Assembly (NCBI RefSeq): GCF_001042985.1 | Contig: NZ_JYKY01000001.1 | Location: 1-64,000, forward strand | From: Pseudomonas lundensis | GTDB lineage: Bacteria; Pseudomonadota; Gammaproteobacteria; Pseudomonadales; Pseudomonadaceae | Length of the DNA stretch: 64,000 bases | Reading direction: 5' to 3' | Shown here: positions 26,829-35,628 of the stretch, one piece after another | Layout: every line of letters begins with the position of its first letter | How positions within the stretch are numbered: position 1 is the stretch's first letter | Translations under genes and position numbers: made by a program | Notes under the pieces: generated by a model | The model's database searches: none | What the model was told of the DNA's origin: nothing | Seen by the model: the letters and a program-made list of their open reading frames with translations, nothing else

Positions 26829-28328
26829 TTACGCGATGCTGGTGTTCGGCGCCACCAGTTCCAGCAACTCGGAGTTACGAGTGCTGACTTCACGGTACAG
26901 CTCGGCGTCTGTTTCCAGCACCTTTTCCCGTGCCGGGAAAATTTCCTTGAGCTTGGCAGCCCATTCGCCCGTGGCTTTTTGCGCGAAGCAACGTTCGATC
27001 AGGTCCAGCATGATCGATACCGTCACCGATGCGCCCGGTGACGCACCCAGCAGTGCCGCCAGGGAACCGTCTTTGGCTGCGACCAGTTCGGTACCGAATT
27101 GCAGCACACCGCCTTTTTTCGGGTCTTTCTTGATGATCTGAACCCGCTGGCCCGCAATCTCAAGGCGCCAGTCTTCGGCTTTGGCCTGTGGATAGAAACG
27201 GCGCAGGGATTCCAGGCGCTGTTCCATCGATTGACGCACTTCGCTGACCAGGTACTTGGTCAGGTCCATGTTGTCGCGCGCAACGGCGAGCATTGGCCCG
27301 ATGTTGCCCAGGCGAATCGACATCGGCAGGTCGAGGAACGAGCCATGCTTGAGGAACTTGGTGGTGAAGCCGGCATAAGGCCCGAACAGCAGGGATTTTT
27401 TGCCGTCCACGACACGGGTGTCCAGGTGGGGGACCGACATCGGCGGCGAGCCCACTGCGGCCTGGCTATACACCTTGGCCTGGTGGTGCTTGACCACTTC
27501 CGGGTTGTCGCAACGCAGCCATTGGCCGCTCACCGGGAAGCCGCCGTACCCTTTGCTTTCTTCGATGCCCGAGGCTTGCAGCAATGGCAAGGCGGCACCG
27601 CCTGCGCCCAGGAACACGAACTTGGCATCGATATGGCGCGTGTTGCCGCTATTGATGTCCTTGACGCTCACCGTCCAGCCGCTGCCATTGCGTTTGAGGC
27701 CAGTGACTTTTTGGCTGTACTTGATTTGCGTGTCCGCAGCGCTGGCCAGATGCTTGAGCAACTGCTTGGTCAAGGCGCCGAAGTTGACGTCTGTACCGTG
27801 CATCACACGGGTCGCCGAAATGACTTCATCTGCCGGGCGGCCCGGCATCATCAGCGGCATCCACTCGGCCATTTTAGCTTTGTCTTCGGTGTATTCCATG
27901 TCTGCAAACGCATGGTGCTGGCTCAGCACGTCAAAACGTTTTTTCAGGAAGGACACGCCTTTTTCGCCTTGCACAAAGCTCAGGTGAGGCACCGGGCTAA
28001 TGAAGGACTTGCAGGAACCGAAGGTCCCCTGTTGCGCCAGGTGGGCCCAAAACTGTTTCGAGACTTCGAACTGCGCATTGATGTGCACAGCTTTTTTGAT
28101 GTCGATCGAACCGTCGGCCGCCTGGGGCGTGTAGTTCAACTCACACAGCCCGGCATGGCCGGTGCCTGCGTTGTTCCACGGGTTGGAACTCTCCGCAGCA
28201 CCTGAGTCCATTTGCTCTACTACTTCCAGCGAAATGCCGGGGTCGAGCTCTTTGAGCAGTACGGCGAGGGTGGCACTCATGATGCCCGCTCCAACCAGTA
28301 CTACGTCGACTGCTTCGTTATGCGCCAT
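26829..28328 (-). CDS. mqo: Malate:quinone oxidoreductase
   Basis: Membrane-associated FAD enzyme of 499 residues that oxidises malate to oxaloacetate and passes electrons to ubiquinone, the main malate step of the TCA cycle in Pseudomonas. The N-terminal Rossmann motif is [19 protein letters not shown]. Further landmarks are [35 protein letters not shown] and [22 protein letters not shown] 28328 is preceded by GGAGACGCGTTA. The neighbouring PA4642-family gene points to the mqoB locus of P. aeruginosa (PA4640). A terminator follows. Confidence 0.96.
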   Translation of the reverse strand: MAHNEAVDVVLVGAGIMSATLAVLLKELDPGISLEVVEQMDSGAAESSNPWNNAGTGHAGLCELNYTPQAADGSIDIKKAVHINAQFEVSKQFWAHLAQQGTFGSCKSFISPVPHLSFVQGEKGVSFLKKRFDVLSQHHAFADMEYTEDKAKMAEWMPLMMPGRPADEVISATRVMHGTDVNFGALTKQLLKHLASAADTQIKYSQKVTGLKRNGSGWTVSVKDINSGNTRHIDAKFVFLGAGGAALPLLQASGIEESKGYGGFPVSGQWLRCDNPEVVKHHQAKVYSQAAVGSPPMSVPHLDTRVVDGKKSLLFGPYAGFTTKFLKHGSFLDLPMSIRLGNIGPMLAVARDNMDLTKYLVSEVRQSMEQRLESLRRFYPQAKAEDWRLEIAGQRVQIIKKDPKKGGVLQFGTELVAAKDGSLAALLGASPGASVTVSIMLDLIERCFAQKATGEWAAKLKEIFPAREKVLETDAELYREVSTRNSELLELVAPNTSIA

Positions 28329-29067
28329 TAACGCGTCTCCAAAATCTACGGCACCAAATTGACGGCATAGCTGCCAGGTGGTCCGAGGCGTGGATCAGGT
28401 GGAGCCTCGGGTCACGCGTGGCCAGGATCGCCATGTCCGATTCATCGCAATTGCTTGCTGCTTCAGCGGACGCCACCAACCGGGCCTTGAAGGTTCATAT
28501 GAACGCACTTCACAGGGCGGGAGGCAATTCGACTTAAGGTCAAGAGCGTCCGTTTGGGCAACCAAATCCGTAAGCGGACAGGCTTCAGTCGTGTGCGGTA
28601 AAGCTGACTTCAGACCTGCTGGATGGGGCTGTAACAGACGCTAATGGTGCATGTTCAGACGCAAAACTTTTCATTTGCTCGCCACACTCTTGTGAAGTTG
28701 TGAAAACCCGTTTTTTTTCACGCTCTTTTGAAGACGTGAACCTCAAAAAAGGGCTGCCGCATGCCTGGCACCAAACCCGTGTACGACCTGCAAGGCAGGT
28801 GTGGCATAGCGGGCGAACAACGCAGTGGCCGAGCAACATGGCAGCTCTGCAGACTGTTAACAGGTGGTGGTTTGCATGAAAAAAAGCAAGCGCCAGCTCT
28901 ACACAGTCTGTGTGGGCGGCTCTCTGTGGGCGATTTTGGGGTGCTGATACCTGCGTATCAACGGTGTTGCGGGGCCCGATCAGGAGACGTCCTTATAATC
29001 GGGGGGAGATTGTAGCGAAGAAACGTCGGCAATTGATCCTGTTAAATGACTTTTATTGGTGATTGAG
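28329..29067. other. 739-bp region upstream of mqo without a convincing gene
   Basis: No frame looks like a conserved protein. Items seen: a hairpin CCGAGGC 28383-28389 / GCCTCGG 28404-28410; a T8 run at 28711-28718; an inverted repeat TTCACG 28717-28722 / CGTGAA 28735-28740; a 23-codon frame at 28876-28947 with a possible AGGTGG site; and a TATAAT at about 28993-28998. It must hold the mqo promoter near its left end. The rest is unexplained and could host a small RNA or a decayed gene. Confidence 0.4.
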
Positions 29068-29301
29068 TCAAACACCCCACATCGGTTGCACCCTTGAACG
29101 CGTTGCAGGCGAGGTCACACGGGCGTCAGGCGGTAAAACCTGGTGCAACCAGTTCAGGCGAACTTCTGAGATTTCGACCCAGCCATCACCGACCGGCGGT
29201 TGCGTGCAGTGCTTGAACGCGCGGCAGCGACCGCTGCTGTCCAGGCGTGCAAAGTGGCGGTGGGGGCGGGTGGTGCTCAGCAACGACTTTAACCAGTTCA
29301 T
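29068..29301 (-). CDS. Small conserved hypothetical protein
   Basis: A 77-residue basic protein starting MNWLKSLLSTTRPHRHFARL; the ATG at 29301 has AGAGGGG about 6 nt upstream. The middle (SSGRCRAFKHC, GDGWVEISEVRLNWL) contains two cysteines seven residues apart and a tryptophan-rich segment, which looks like a compact small domain. It lies between mqo and the YajG-type lipoprotein gene and is transcribed away from the latter. It looks like a genuine Pseudomonas small protein by composition, but I cannot name its family. Confidence 0.6.
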   Translation of the reverse strand: MNWLKSLLSTTRPHRHFARLDSSGRCRAFKHCTQPPVGDGWVEISEVRLNWLHQVLPPDARVTSPATRSRVQPMWGV

Positions 29302-29458
29302 GGCAAACCCCTCTTTCAGTAGTGCCCCGAGATTGCCACGTTGACGTGACGCACTGATGTACTGCGCATGACAGCCGGGTGACAGCAAGCGGCTGGTTTG
29401 CAGGCCGGTGGCCCCGCTATACTGGCGACCAGTTTGACCTTGCCCTGGAGAGATGAGC

Positions 29459-30043
29459 ATGTTGCAACGCCTGTTGTTCGGTTTGATCACTGTGACCAGT
29501 TTGACGCTGGTCGGCTGCGCCCACAGCCCGCAACAACTTAGCCCGCAACCCAAGCTGACCACTCAGCTCGCGCCAGTCGGCCGCGGCCAGCCAGTGGTTG
29601 TCCGCGTGGTCGATGGCCGTCCGTCGCCGACGCTGGGCACCCGCGGTGGCATGTACCCGGAAACCAGCGCGATCAGTGTCAGCAGTGCGGACCTGATCCC
29701 CAAACTGCAAGCCCAGGCCGAAGCCGCCGTCCGCTTGCTGGGTTACACCCCGACCACCAATGCGATGAATGCCCCGCAATTGACGGTGACCCTGGCGGAA
29801 CTGAAGTACCAGTCCCCCAAAGACTCCATGTACGTGACTGAAGCGACCATTGGTGCCACGTTCCGTTCTGACGTGAAGAACGGTGGCCGTACTTACAGCG
29901 GTCGGTACGGCGCGTCGCTGGATCAGCGTTTCGGCATGGCGCCGAATCAGGAAACCAACACCAAGCTGGTCAGCGACGTATTGAGCGATGCCTTGACCCG
30001 CGTGTTCAAAGACCCTTCAGTGGGTCGTTTGCTGGGCGAGTAA
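29459..30043 (+). CDS. YajG-family outer-membrane lipoprotein
   Basis: Lipoprotein of 194 residues. Of two nearby ATGs, 29459 is chosen because GGAGAG (29447-29452) is then 6 nt away. The signal peptide ends in the lipobox LVGC with the lipidated cysteine at residue 20. The mature domain (PVVVRVVDGRPSPTLGTRGG, then VTEATIGATFRSDVKNGGRT, QETNTKLVSDVLSDALTRVF) matches the YajG family, whose precise role is unknown. It is a single-gene unit ended by a strong terminator. Confidence 0.88.
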   Translation: MLQRLLFGLITVTSLTLVGCAHSPQQLSPQPKLTTQLAPVGRGQPVVVRVVDGRPSPTLGTRGGMYPETSAISVSSADLIPKLQAQAEAAVRLLGYTPTTNAMNAPQLTVTLAELKYQSPKDSMYVTEATIGATFRSDVKNGGRTYSGRYGASLDQRFGMAPNQETNTKLVSDVLSDALTRVFKDPSVGRLLGE

Positions 30044-30054
30044 CGGTAGAAAGC

Positions 30055-30088
30055 AAAAAGCCCGAACTCGGTGAGTTCGGGCTTTTTT
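30055..30088. terminator. Bidirectional terminator after yajG-like gene
   Basis: AAAAAGCCCGAACTC (30055-30069) pairs perfectly with GAGTTCGGGCTTTTT (30073-30087) around a 3-nt loop. It serves the lipoprotein gene and the converging small gene. Confidence 0.95.
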
Positions 30089-30101
30089 GTGCGCGAAGGG
30101 T

Positions 30102-30308
30102 TCAAGCTGCTTCGGCGTATAGCTCCAGACGGCTGACGCCCGTGAGCAAGTCCAGTTCGGGCAAGTCGACATGGGTGTGACCGCTGAGGGCGCAATAAAC
30201 CAGCCAATGCTGATCCTGAACGTTAAAGGCTAACCCTTCGATCAACGCCTGCTGTTCGTCGCTGGGGGCGATCAGATAGAGGCGGTCCTGGTTTTCTGCG
30301 TGCAGCAT
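30102..30308 (-). CDS. Small conserved hypothetical protein
   Basis: A 68-residue acidic protein (MLHAENQDRLYLIAPSDEQQ, ending SRLELYAEAA). GGAG lies 6-7 nt before the ATG. The sequence is balanced and looks folded, with no membrane segment. It ends 14 bp from a shared terminator, which supports it being a real transcript. No family assigned. Confidence 0.65.
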   Translation of the reverse strand: MLHAENQDRLYLIAPSDEQQALIEGLAFNVQDQHWLVYCALSGHTHVDLPELDLLTGVSRLELYAEAA

Positions 30309-30440
30309 GACAAGCTCCGTGTCGGTGTCGAGGGGCCACAGAGTGACCGCTTAACATGACGATACGGTGACAGCAGAATTTAGGCGTTGGGCCTGTAGTC
30401 GCCGCCGTACAACACGAGGCAGCGACCACAGACGCGGGCT

Positions 30441-31607
30441 TTACAAAGGCAGGCCTGCCTTGATGCGGTACTGGTTGCGCACCGGCATTGCATATTGCAG
30501 CACCAGGTAAGGGCGGTGCTCGGCCGGGCAAGCGTCCAGACGGCGCTGCCACTCTTGTCGGGCCTTGGCCAATTCATCTGCCGGGAACACCTGTGCGGCG
30601 TCAGGCACCTGCAGTTGCGGGTCTGCGTCATCCCACTGCGCATACGCCAGGTAGTGCGCCGGGAACAGGCGATAGCCGCCGAGGATCTGGTGATCCATTT
30701 CGGCGGCCAACAGCTTGCTGTCTTCGAAAAACTCAGTCACGGGGGCAGCAAAGTTCACGTGCACGCGGCCTTTGTAACCGGTGATGCCGTTGGCGATGCT
30801 GGTGTCGTCTTCGCCGGGCGCCTTGGTGTAAGCGCCGGTGGTGGCTCGGATATACAGCTCGCGTGCCTTGGCCTGATCGCACGGGTCGTATTCGTAGCTG
30901 ATCGACACGGGGGTCATGTTCAGTGACTGAACCACCTCGCCAAACGGCTCGTTCTTGCGGCTCATGTGGAACATTTTCAGGATGGCCGAATCCGTGCGGT
31001 CGTCGCCGTCTTTGGCGCGGCCTTCAGCCTGCGCAATCCAGATCGAGACGCCATCGTTGCGGATCGAGTGATTGATGTACGCCGACAGCAATTGATAGGC
31101 CGCGAGCTTTTCCCGGCGTCCGGTGATCGAACGGTGCACGATGAAACTTTTGTTGAGGCGCATCAGGTCGCTGACAAACGGCTTTTGCAGCAAGTTGTCG
31201 CCGATGGCAATACGTGGCGTCGGCAGGCCTGCGTGGTAAACCGCGTAATTGACGAAGGCCGGGTCCATCACGATGTCGCGGTGGTTGGCCAGGAACAGGT
31301 AGGCAGTGCCGGACTTCAAATTCTCGACGCCGGAGTAGGTCACCCCATCGGTCGCGTGTTCAATGGTGCGGTCGACGTACACTTCGACTTTGTCTTGCAA
31401 GGTGGCGACAGAGGTCACGCCAGCGAACTCTTTACGCAGGCGATGCGCTATAAGAGGTTTTAACAGCCAGCCGAAAGCGCCAGCCAGGCGCGGGAAGCGA
31501 AAGTGGGTCAGGATATCTAGAAACGCCTTGTCGCTGAGCAGCCGGGCCAGCACGGCTGGGACTTCGGCGTCGTCGTAAGGTCGGATGGTATCGAATTCGC
31601 CCATCAT
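30441..31607 (-). CDS. Glycerol-phosphate/acyl-glycerophosphate acyltransferase family protein
   Basis: A 388-residue protein of the PlsC-type acyltransferase superfamily, expected to transfer an acyl chain to a glycerophospholipid precursor at the inner membrane. The catalytic motif appears as [10 protein letters not shown] (NHxxxxD variant) at about 106-115, followed by a phosphate-binding stretch (QAEGRAKDG) in place of the usual EGTR. There is no clear membrane helix. The start [11 protein letters not shown] at 31607 follows AAGAGAGC; a longer frame to 31670 is less likely. Substrate not determinable. Transcribed away from the small-protein group that follows. Confidence 0.82.
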   Translation of the reverse strand: MMGEFDTIRPYDDAEVPAVLARLLSDKAFLDILTHFRFPRLAGAFGWLLKPLIAHRLRKEFAGVTSVATLQDKVEVYVDRTIEHATDGVTYSGVENLKSGTAYLFLANHRDIVMDPAFVNYAVYHAGLPTPRIAIGDNLLQKPFVSDLMRLNKSFIVHRSITGRREKLAAYQLLSAYINHSIRNDGVSIWIAQAEGRAKDGDDRTDSAILKMFHMSRKNEPFGEVVQSLNMTPVSISYEYDPCDQAKARELYIRATTGAYTKAPGEDDTSIANGITGYKGRVHVNFAAPVTEFFEDSKLLAAEMDHQILGGYRLFPAHYLAYAQWDDADPQLQVPDAAQVFPADELAKARQEWQRRLDACPAEHRPYLVLQYAMPVRNQYRIKAGLPL

Positions 31608-31712
31608 GCTCTCTTGTTGGAAACGGCTAGGGTAAGTAAACAAGGCAGGCCAAAAATAATAGCCCTGCAAATAGACCGGCGATTATACGCACAAGTCACT
31701 CTGGAGACCGCG

Positions 31713-31895
31713 ATGCTTGAAACCGAACAGTACGATTGCCCTTATTGTGGTGAGCCGGCAGAAGCGGTGCTGGATCTTTCGGGCGGTGACCAGACCTACA
31801 TTGAAGACTGCCCGGTGTGCTGTCGGCCGATTGTCTTCACTCTCCAGACCGACGGTCATGAGTGGATGCTCGATGTCCGTAGCGAAAACGAGTAG
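31713..31895 (+). CDS. CPXCG-motif cysteine-rich small protein
   Basis: A 60-residue protein with a zinc-ribbon-like cysteine pattern: CPYCG near residue 9 and CPVCC near residue 33. The rest is acidic ([24 protein letters not shown]). GGAG is 6 nt before the ATG at 31713. Six bp separate its stop codon from the next gene, so the two are likely co-transcribed. Members of this family are common in gammaproteobacteria; role unknown. Confidence 0.88.
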   Translation: MLETEQYDCPYCGEPAEAVLDLSGGDQTYIEDCPVCCRPIVFTLQTDGHEWMLDVRSENE

Positions 31896-31900
31896 CCGTC

Positions 31901-32161
31901 ATGCAGCGCATCTACGAGCCTGAAAACCTGATGGAAGCCGAGCTGTTGCTGGGCATGCTCGCCAGCGAAGGGGTTACGGCGACCCTTCAGGGGCGTGACC
32001 TGATCGGCGGCACGGGCGAATTACCGGCACTGGGTTTGTTGGGACTGGCCGTGGCCGATGATCACGCCCGTTACGCGCGCGAGCTGATCGATGCGTACAA
32101 TGCCGCCTCGCCCTTTGAGGGCGACGAGCCTGATAGCTACCCCGATGTGCTGGAGTGTTAA
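31901..32161 (+). CDS. DUF2007-family putative signal-transducing protein
   Basis: An 86-residue protein, MQRIYEPENLMEAELLLGML with LLGLAVADDHARYARELIDA, the pattern of DUF2007 domains: a small alpha/beta fold with PII-like topology, annotated as putative signal transducing. It follows the CPXCG gene by 5 bp and probably depends on the same promoter. The function is not established. Confidence 0.88.
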   Translation: MQRIYEPENLMEAELLLGMLASEGVTATLQGRDLIGGTGELPALGLLGLAVADDHARYARELIDAYNAASPFEGDEPDSYPDVLEC

Positions 32162-32205
32162 CGGCCCTTTGTTCACTGCTATATAGAAAAGAGTTGTACA
32201 GCCCC

Positions 32206-32832
32206 ATGTGTGGACGTTTTGCCCTGTTTCGCTGGAACCCTGCATTTGCAGCCTTGCCCGGTTTTCCGGCGGATCAGCAGGCGCAATGGAATATCTCGCC
32301 CAATGATGCGGTGTTGATCGTGCGCGCAGGCGAAGCGCCGGGCCAGCGAACCCTGGCCCGGGCGCGTTGGGGCCTGACCCCGGCCTGGCTGACGGACCTG
32401 TCTCGCACACCGGCCCATGCCCGAGCTGAAACCGTTGCGGAACAGCCGATGTTTCGTGACGCCTTTCGCTTGCGTCGCTGCCTGCTGCCGGCCAATGGGT
32501 TTTATGAGTGGCGCGGCACCACGCGCAAACGCCCGTACTGGCTGACGCCCGGTGAGGGCGCTTCACTGTTTTTTGCGGCGATTTGGGAGGCCTATCCGGT
32601 GCAAGGCCACGAATGGTTGAGCACGGCTGTCATCACTCAGGCGGCGGCCAGTCAGCGGCGCCCGTTGATTCTGGATGAGGCGGGTCAGCAAGCCTGGCTG
32701 GATCCTCAAACCCCTTTGCATGTGTTACAGGCGCTGCTGGCCAGCCAGCAATCCCCGTTGCGGGAGCGCCCGCTGGCTAATCTGGTCAATGATCCCAAGC
32801 TTAATGCCCCCGAGTGTCTGACGCCGGGTTGA
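32206..32832 (+). CDS. SRAP-domain protein (HMCES/YedK family)
   Basis: A 208-residue SOS-response-associated peptidase-fold protein that caps abasic sites in single-stranded DNA by a covalent link through Cys2. The start is fixed by the family: MCGRFALFRW, so that after removal of Met the cysteine is N-terminal; an in-frame start at 32155 would destroy this. Other landmarks: ARAETVAEQPMFRDAFRLRR with the conserved E, CLLPANGFYEWRG, and the catalytic-histidine region, here weaker (HEWLSTAVITQAA). The normal position of the active histidine could not be confirmed by eye. A lone gene after the small pair. Confidence 0.92.
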   Translation: MCGRFALFRWNPAFAALPGFPADQQAQWNISPNDAVLIVRAGEAPGQRTLARARWGLTPAWLTDLSRTPAHARAETVAEQPMFRDAFRLRRCLLPANGFYEWRGTTRKRPYWLTPGEGASLFFAAIWEAYPVQGHEWLSTAVITQAAASQRRPLILDEAGQQAWLDPQTPLHVLQALLASQQSPLRERPLANLVNDPKLNAPECLTPG

Positions 32833-32877
32833 GGCGCGTGTCTGCTACGATGCGCGCCATCTTTATGGAGAGTCGTG

Positions 32878-33699
32878 ATGGGTAAATTAGCGGTAGTGTG
32901 CGTGGTGGGCGCAGGGCTGTTGCTCGGCGGTTGTCAGTCGGTCAATACCACCAATGCCGGTGCGGTCGGCATTGAGCGCAAGCAGTACATGTTCAGCATG
33001 CTGTCGAGTCAGCAAGTGGATCAAATGTACGCCCAGTCGTACCAACAAACCGTCAGCGAAGCCAATACCAAAGGTGTTCTGGACAAAACCAGTGCCAATG
33101 CCAAGCGCTTGCAAACGATCGCCAACCGGCTGATTGCCCAGGTCCCGGCCTTTCGCCCGGATGCGGCGCAATGGAATTGGGAAGTGAACCTGATCAAAAG
33201 TGATGAGCTCAATGCCAGCTGCGGGCCGGGCGGCAAGATCATTTTCTATAACGGGATCATTGATCAGCTCAAACTCAACGACGATGAAATCGCTGCGGTC
33301 ATGGGCCACGAGATTGCCCATGCATTGCGCGAACATGGCCGCGAGTCGATGTCCAAAGCGTACGGCATCGAAATGGCGAAGCAGGGTGCGGGTGCATTGC
33401 TGGGGCTGGGGCAGGACAGCCTGCAACTGGCCGATACCGTGGTCAATTACAGCCTGACGCTGCCTAACAGCCGCAGTAACGAAAACGAAGCAGACCTGAT
33501 TGGTCTGGAGCTGGCGGCGCGTGCGGGCTACAACCCGAATGCCGCCATCACCTTGTGGCAGAAAATGGCGCAAGCGTCGCAAAGTGCGCCGCCTGAATTC
33601 ATGAGCACCCACCCGGCGTCGAGTAGCCGGATCGCCGCGTTAGAAGCGGCGATTCCCAAGGTGTTGCCGTTGTATCAGCAAGCGCCAAAAACCCAGTAA
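32878..33699 (+). CDS. M48-family metalloprotease lipoprotein (LoiP/YcaL-like)
   Basis: Envelope zinc protease of 273 residues. The signal peptide ends in LLLGGC with lipidated Cys19. The catalytic motif HEIAH is at 144-148 and the third zinc ligand is E204 in NENEADLIG; the conserved C-terminal MSTHPASSSRIAAL segment is present. GGAG lies 7 nt before ATG 32878; the GTG one codon earlier is less well placed. Relatives (LoiP, YcaL, BepA) degrade or assist misassembled outer-membrane proteins, and a similar role is inferred. No TPR domain follows, unlike BepA. Confidence 0.9.
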   Translation: MGKLAVVCVVGAGLLLGGCQSVNTTNAGAVGIERKQYMFSMLSSQQVDQMYAQSYQQTVSEANTKGVLDKTSANAKRLQTIANRLIAQVPAFRPDAAQWNWEVNLIKSDELNASCGPGGKIIFYNGIIDQLKLNDDEIAAVMGHEIAHALREHGRESMSKAYGIEMAKQGAGALLGLGQDSLQLADTVVNYSLTLPNSRSNENEADLIGLELAARAGYNPNAAITLWQKMAQASQSAPPEFMSTHPASSSRIAALEAAIPKVLPLYQQAPKTQ

Positions 33700-33712
33700 C
33701 CCCTGGCGTTGC

Positions 33713-33740
33713 CCGGCCCTTTCCCGAAGAAGAGGGCCGG
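33713..33740. terminator. Hairpin between convergent M48 protease and GDT1-family genes
   Basis: CCGGCCCT (33713-33720) pairs with AGGGCCGG (33733-33740). It sits in the 53 bp between two converging stops. No T-run, so terminator strength is uncertain. Confidence 0.5.
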
Positions 33741-33752
33741 TGATGGGGGGGG

Positions 33753-34340
33753 CTACACCCAGCCGCTGATCGCCATTGCCTTGTACACCGCCACCGCGGC
33801 CAGTACGAAGAAGGCGGTCGCCGCCAACCGGCGAATCAGGGTCAGCGGCAACTTGTCGGCTGCAAAGTTACCTGCCAGCACCACCGGCACGTTGGCAATC
33901 AACATGCCCAGGGTTGTGCCGATAATCACCAGCCACAGATCCGGGTATTGAGCGGCCAGCATCACGGTCGCCACTTGGGTCTTATCGCCGATTTCAGCGA
34001 TGAAAAACGCAATCAGTGTGGTCAGGAACGGGCCAAATTTGCGGGCCGTGCTCGCTTCGTCATCGTCCATTTTGTCCGGCACCAGCGTCCACAGTGCGGT
34101 GGCCGCAAAGCTGGCTGCGAGGATCCAGTGCAAGGTCACATCCGAGAAGAAACTTCCGAACCAGGCACCTACCGCACCTGCGGCGGCGTGGTTGGCCAGG
34201 GTCGCGGCCACGATGCCGGCAATGATTGGCCACGGCTTGCGAAAGCGGGCGGCGAGAATGAGGGCGAGCAGCTGCGTCTTGTCGCCGATTTCGGCCAAGG
34301 CAACGATTGCAGTCGGAACGAGTAAGGAGTCGAGCATCAT
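33753..34340 (-). CDS. GDT1/TMEM165-family manganese exporter
   Basis: Inner-membrane protein of 195 residues with about six helices in two homologous halves, each with the family signature EIGDKTQ (17-23 and 116-122), which binds the transported cation. Family members export Mn2+ (and Ca2+ or H+ exchange in eukaryotes). The yybP-ykoY Mn2+ riboswitch immediately upstream strongly supports manganese efflux as the role (MneA type in bacteria). The first of two ATGs is used; GGA lies about 10 nt upstream. Confidence 0.92.
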   Translation of the reverse strand: MMLDSLLVPTAIVALAEIGDKTQLLALILAARFRKPWPIIAGIVAATLANHAAAGAVGAWFGSFFSDVTLHWILAASFAATALWTLVPDKMDDDEASTARKFGPFLTTLIAFFIAEIGDKTQVATVMLAAQYPDLWLVIIGTTLGMLIANVPVVLAGNFAADKLPLTLIRRLAATAFFVLAAVAVYKAMAISGWV

Positions 34341-34439
34341 CAGGTGGTTTCCAGGGGCGGGTCGACACGGCTATGACACGTACAGCCTTCCCGCCCCGGG
34401 TAAGGTGTTCGTGTCATAGGTCTTGTCAAACCCCGGTCC

Positions 34440-34543
34440 GTCTGTGCGGACTCCTGGGTCGCATACGCCATGGTCTGTTGACCAAGTATGTTGACGTATG
34501 CCGGACGAGCATGGCGCTCGTGGGAGACTACTCCCCTAGGACG
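34440..34543 (-). ncRNA. yybP-ykoY manganese riboswitch
   Basis: On the minus strand the leader of the GDT1-family gene begins CTAGGGGAGTAGTCTCCC and contains the invariant GGGGAGTAG start and the CGTCAACATACT element inside paired GCATACG... / GGCGTATGC arms, ending CGACCCAGGAG. These match the Mn2+-sensing yybP-ykoY class as found before alx and mntP in E. coli. Between the aptamer and the gene, ACACGAACACCTTACCCGG and a long inverted pair CTATGACAC 34370-34378 / GTGTCATAG 34410-34418 should form the expression platform, probably acting on transcription or on the ribosome site. Limits are approximate. Confidence 0.9.
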
Positions 34544-34549
34544 GAGCGG

Positions 34550-34578
34550 ATTCTGCCTATGCAAATCCGATCCGGCAA
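34550..34578 (-). promoter_or_regulatory. Candidate sigma-70 promoter of the riboswitch leader
   Basis: On the minus strand TTGCCG (34578-34573), a 17-bp spacer and CAGAAT (34555-34550) are correctly spaced, and transcription would start just before the aptamer. The -10 box is a weak match. Confidence 0.5.
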
Positions 34579-34598
34579 GCCTTGTTTATTAATTTGTT

Positions 34599-35597
34599 TT
34601 ATCGACGTTTGGCGCTGTAAATCCGAAATCCCTGGCCTTCAGTCTTGACGGTGCAGGCCCCGAATTGCTCTTCAATGAGTGGCTGGTAGCGCAGGAAGCT
34701 ATTGGCAACAATCCGAAGTTCGCCACCTTTTTTCAGATGTTTGACCGCTTTTTGCAGCAAGTTTTCCGTGGCGTGGTAATCGGTATGGACGCCTACATGG
34801 AACGGTGGGTTACTCAGAATAGTGTTGAGCTCCATCGGCGCGGCATCGATACCGTCTGCGCAAATCACCTCAGCGTCCAGGCCGTTGGCCGCCAGCGTCA
34901 GGCGGCTGCTGGCGGTAGCAAACGCATCCACATCGAGCAGGGTGACGCTGTTGTGCGGGTAGCGACGCTTGACCGCTGCGCCCAATACCCCTGCGCCGCA
35001 GCCAAAATCCAGTACGTGACCGCTGGGCAGTTTGTCGAGGTGCTCCAGCAGCAGGGCGCTGCCGCGATCCAGACGGCCGTGGCTGAACACGCCGGGCAGG
35101 CTGACCACGTTCAGCGGGCCTTCTTCCAGTGCCAGTTCGTAATGCTGCGCAAGGTCTGCCAGGACCGGTGCTTGCGGCGCATTGACCACAGTGACTTGCC
35201 ACAACTGGCAATGCCGTGCGCTGTCGAGCTTGCGCGGCTTGCCGAACGGGATCAGTTGTTTGGAGGCGCCTTCAATGCCGCCTTTCTTCTCGCCCACCAG
35301 AAACACATCGGCATTGGGCAGGCGTGCGGCCACGGCCTTGAGTACGTAGTCGCTCAGCTCTTTGGACTTGGGCAAATACACGACGGCAGTGTCGAACGCG
35401 CGCGCCGGAACATCGACCCCAAAATGCACGCGCCCGGCAAAGCGAGCCTCCAGCGCGGCCTGGTCGCCAGCATGCCAGCACCAGCCGTGGGCGTTCGGTA
35501 AGCGGCCGAGTACGTCGTCAGGTGGCAGGCCCACCAAGAGCACCTCGCCCTGAAAGTAATCAGGCTGACGAAGCAGTACTTCACTGCGCGGATCCAT
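34599..35597 (-). CDS. rsmC: 16S rRNA guanine-N2 methyltransferase RsmC
   Basis: S-adenosylmethionine-dependent methyltransferase of 332 residues that modifies G1207 of 16S rRNA in the 30S subunit. Like E. coli RsmC it is a tandem duplication: a degenerate N-terminal methyltransferase-like half and a catalytic C-terminal half with the SAM motif [15 protein letters not shown] (about 194-208) and the catalytic NPPFH at about 262-266. The start [11 protein letters not shown] is typical. It lies 31 bp downstream of the dehydrogenase gene on the same strand and could share its transcript. Confidence 0.93.
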   Translation of the reverse strand: MDPRSEVLLRQPDYFQGEVLLVGLPPDDVLGRLPNAHGWCWHAGDQAALEARFAGRVHFGVDVPARAFDTAVVYLPKSKELSDYVLKAVAARLPNADVFLVGEKKGGIEGASKQLIPFGKPRKLDSARHCQLWQVTVVNAPQAPVLADLAQHYELALEEGPLNVVSLPGVFSHGRLDRGSALLLEHLDKLPSGHVLDFGCGAGVLGAAVKRRYPHNSVTLLDVDAFATASSRLTLAANGLDAEVICADGIDAAPMELNTILSNPPFHVGVHTDYHATENLLQKAVKHLKKGGELRIVANSFLRYQPLIEEQFGACTVKTEGQGFRIYSAKRR

Positions 35598-35628
35598 AAT
35601 CTGCTCCTCAAAAAAGGGGCGCAGTTTA

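Noticed and set aside
27099..28205. 368-codon open frame on the plus strand opposite mqo
   Set aside because: Shadow of malate:quinone oxidoreductase, which is complete and has a proper start.
28585..28839. 84-codon minus-strand frame upstream of mqo
   Set aside because: Cysteine- and Arg-rich composition without a domain or ribosome site; it crosses the T8 run and the palindrome.
28876..28947. TGA codon after Cys in the small frame as a selenocysteine or read-through site
   Set aside because: No selenocysteine-insertion hairpin was recognised just after the TGA, and a second stop follows 16 codons later; decay is the simpler reading.
29302..29562. N-terminal extension of the small minus-strand gene at 29068
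   Set aside because: It would cover the start and promoter of the YajG-type gene; the ATG at 29301 has a ribosome site and a normal protein start.
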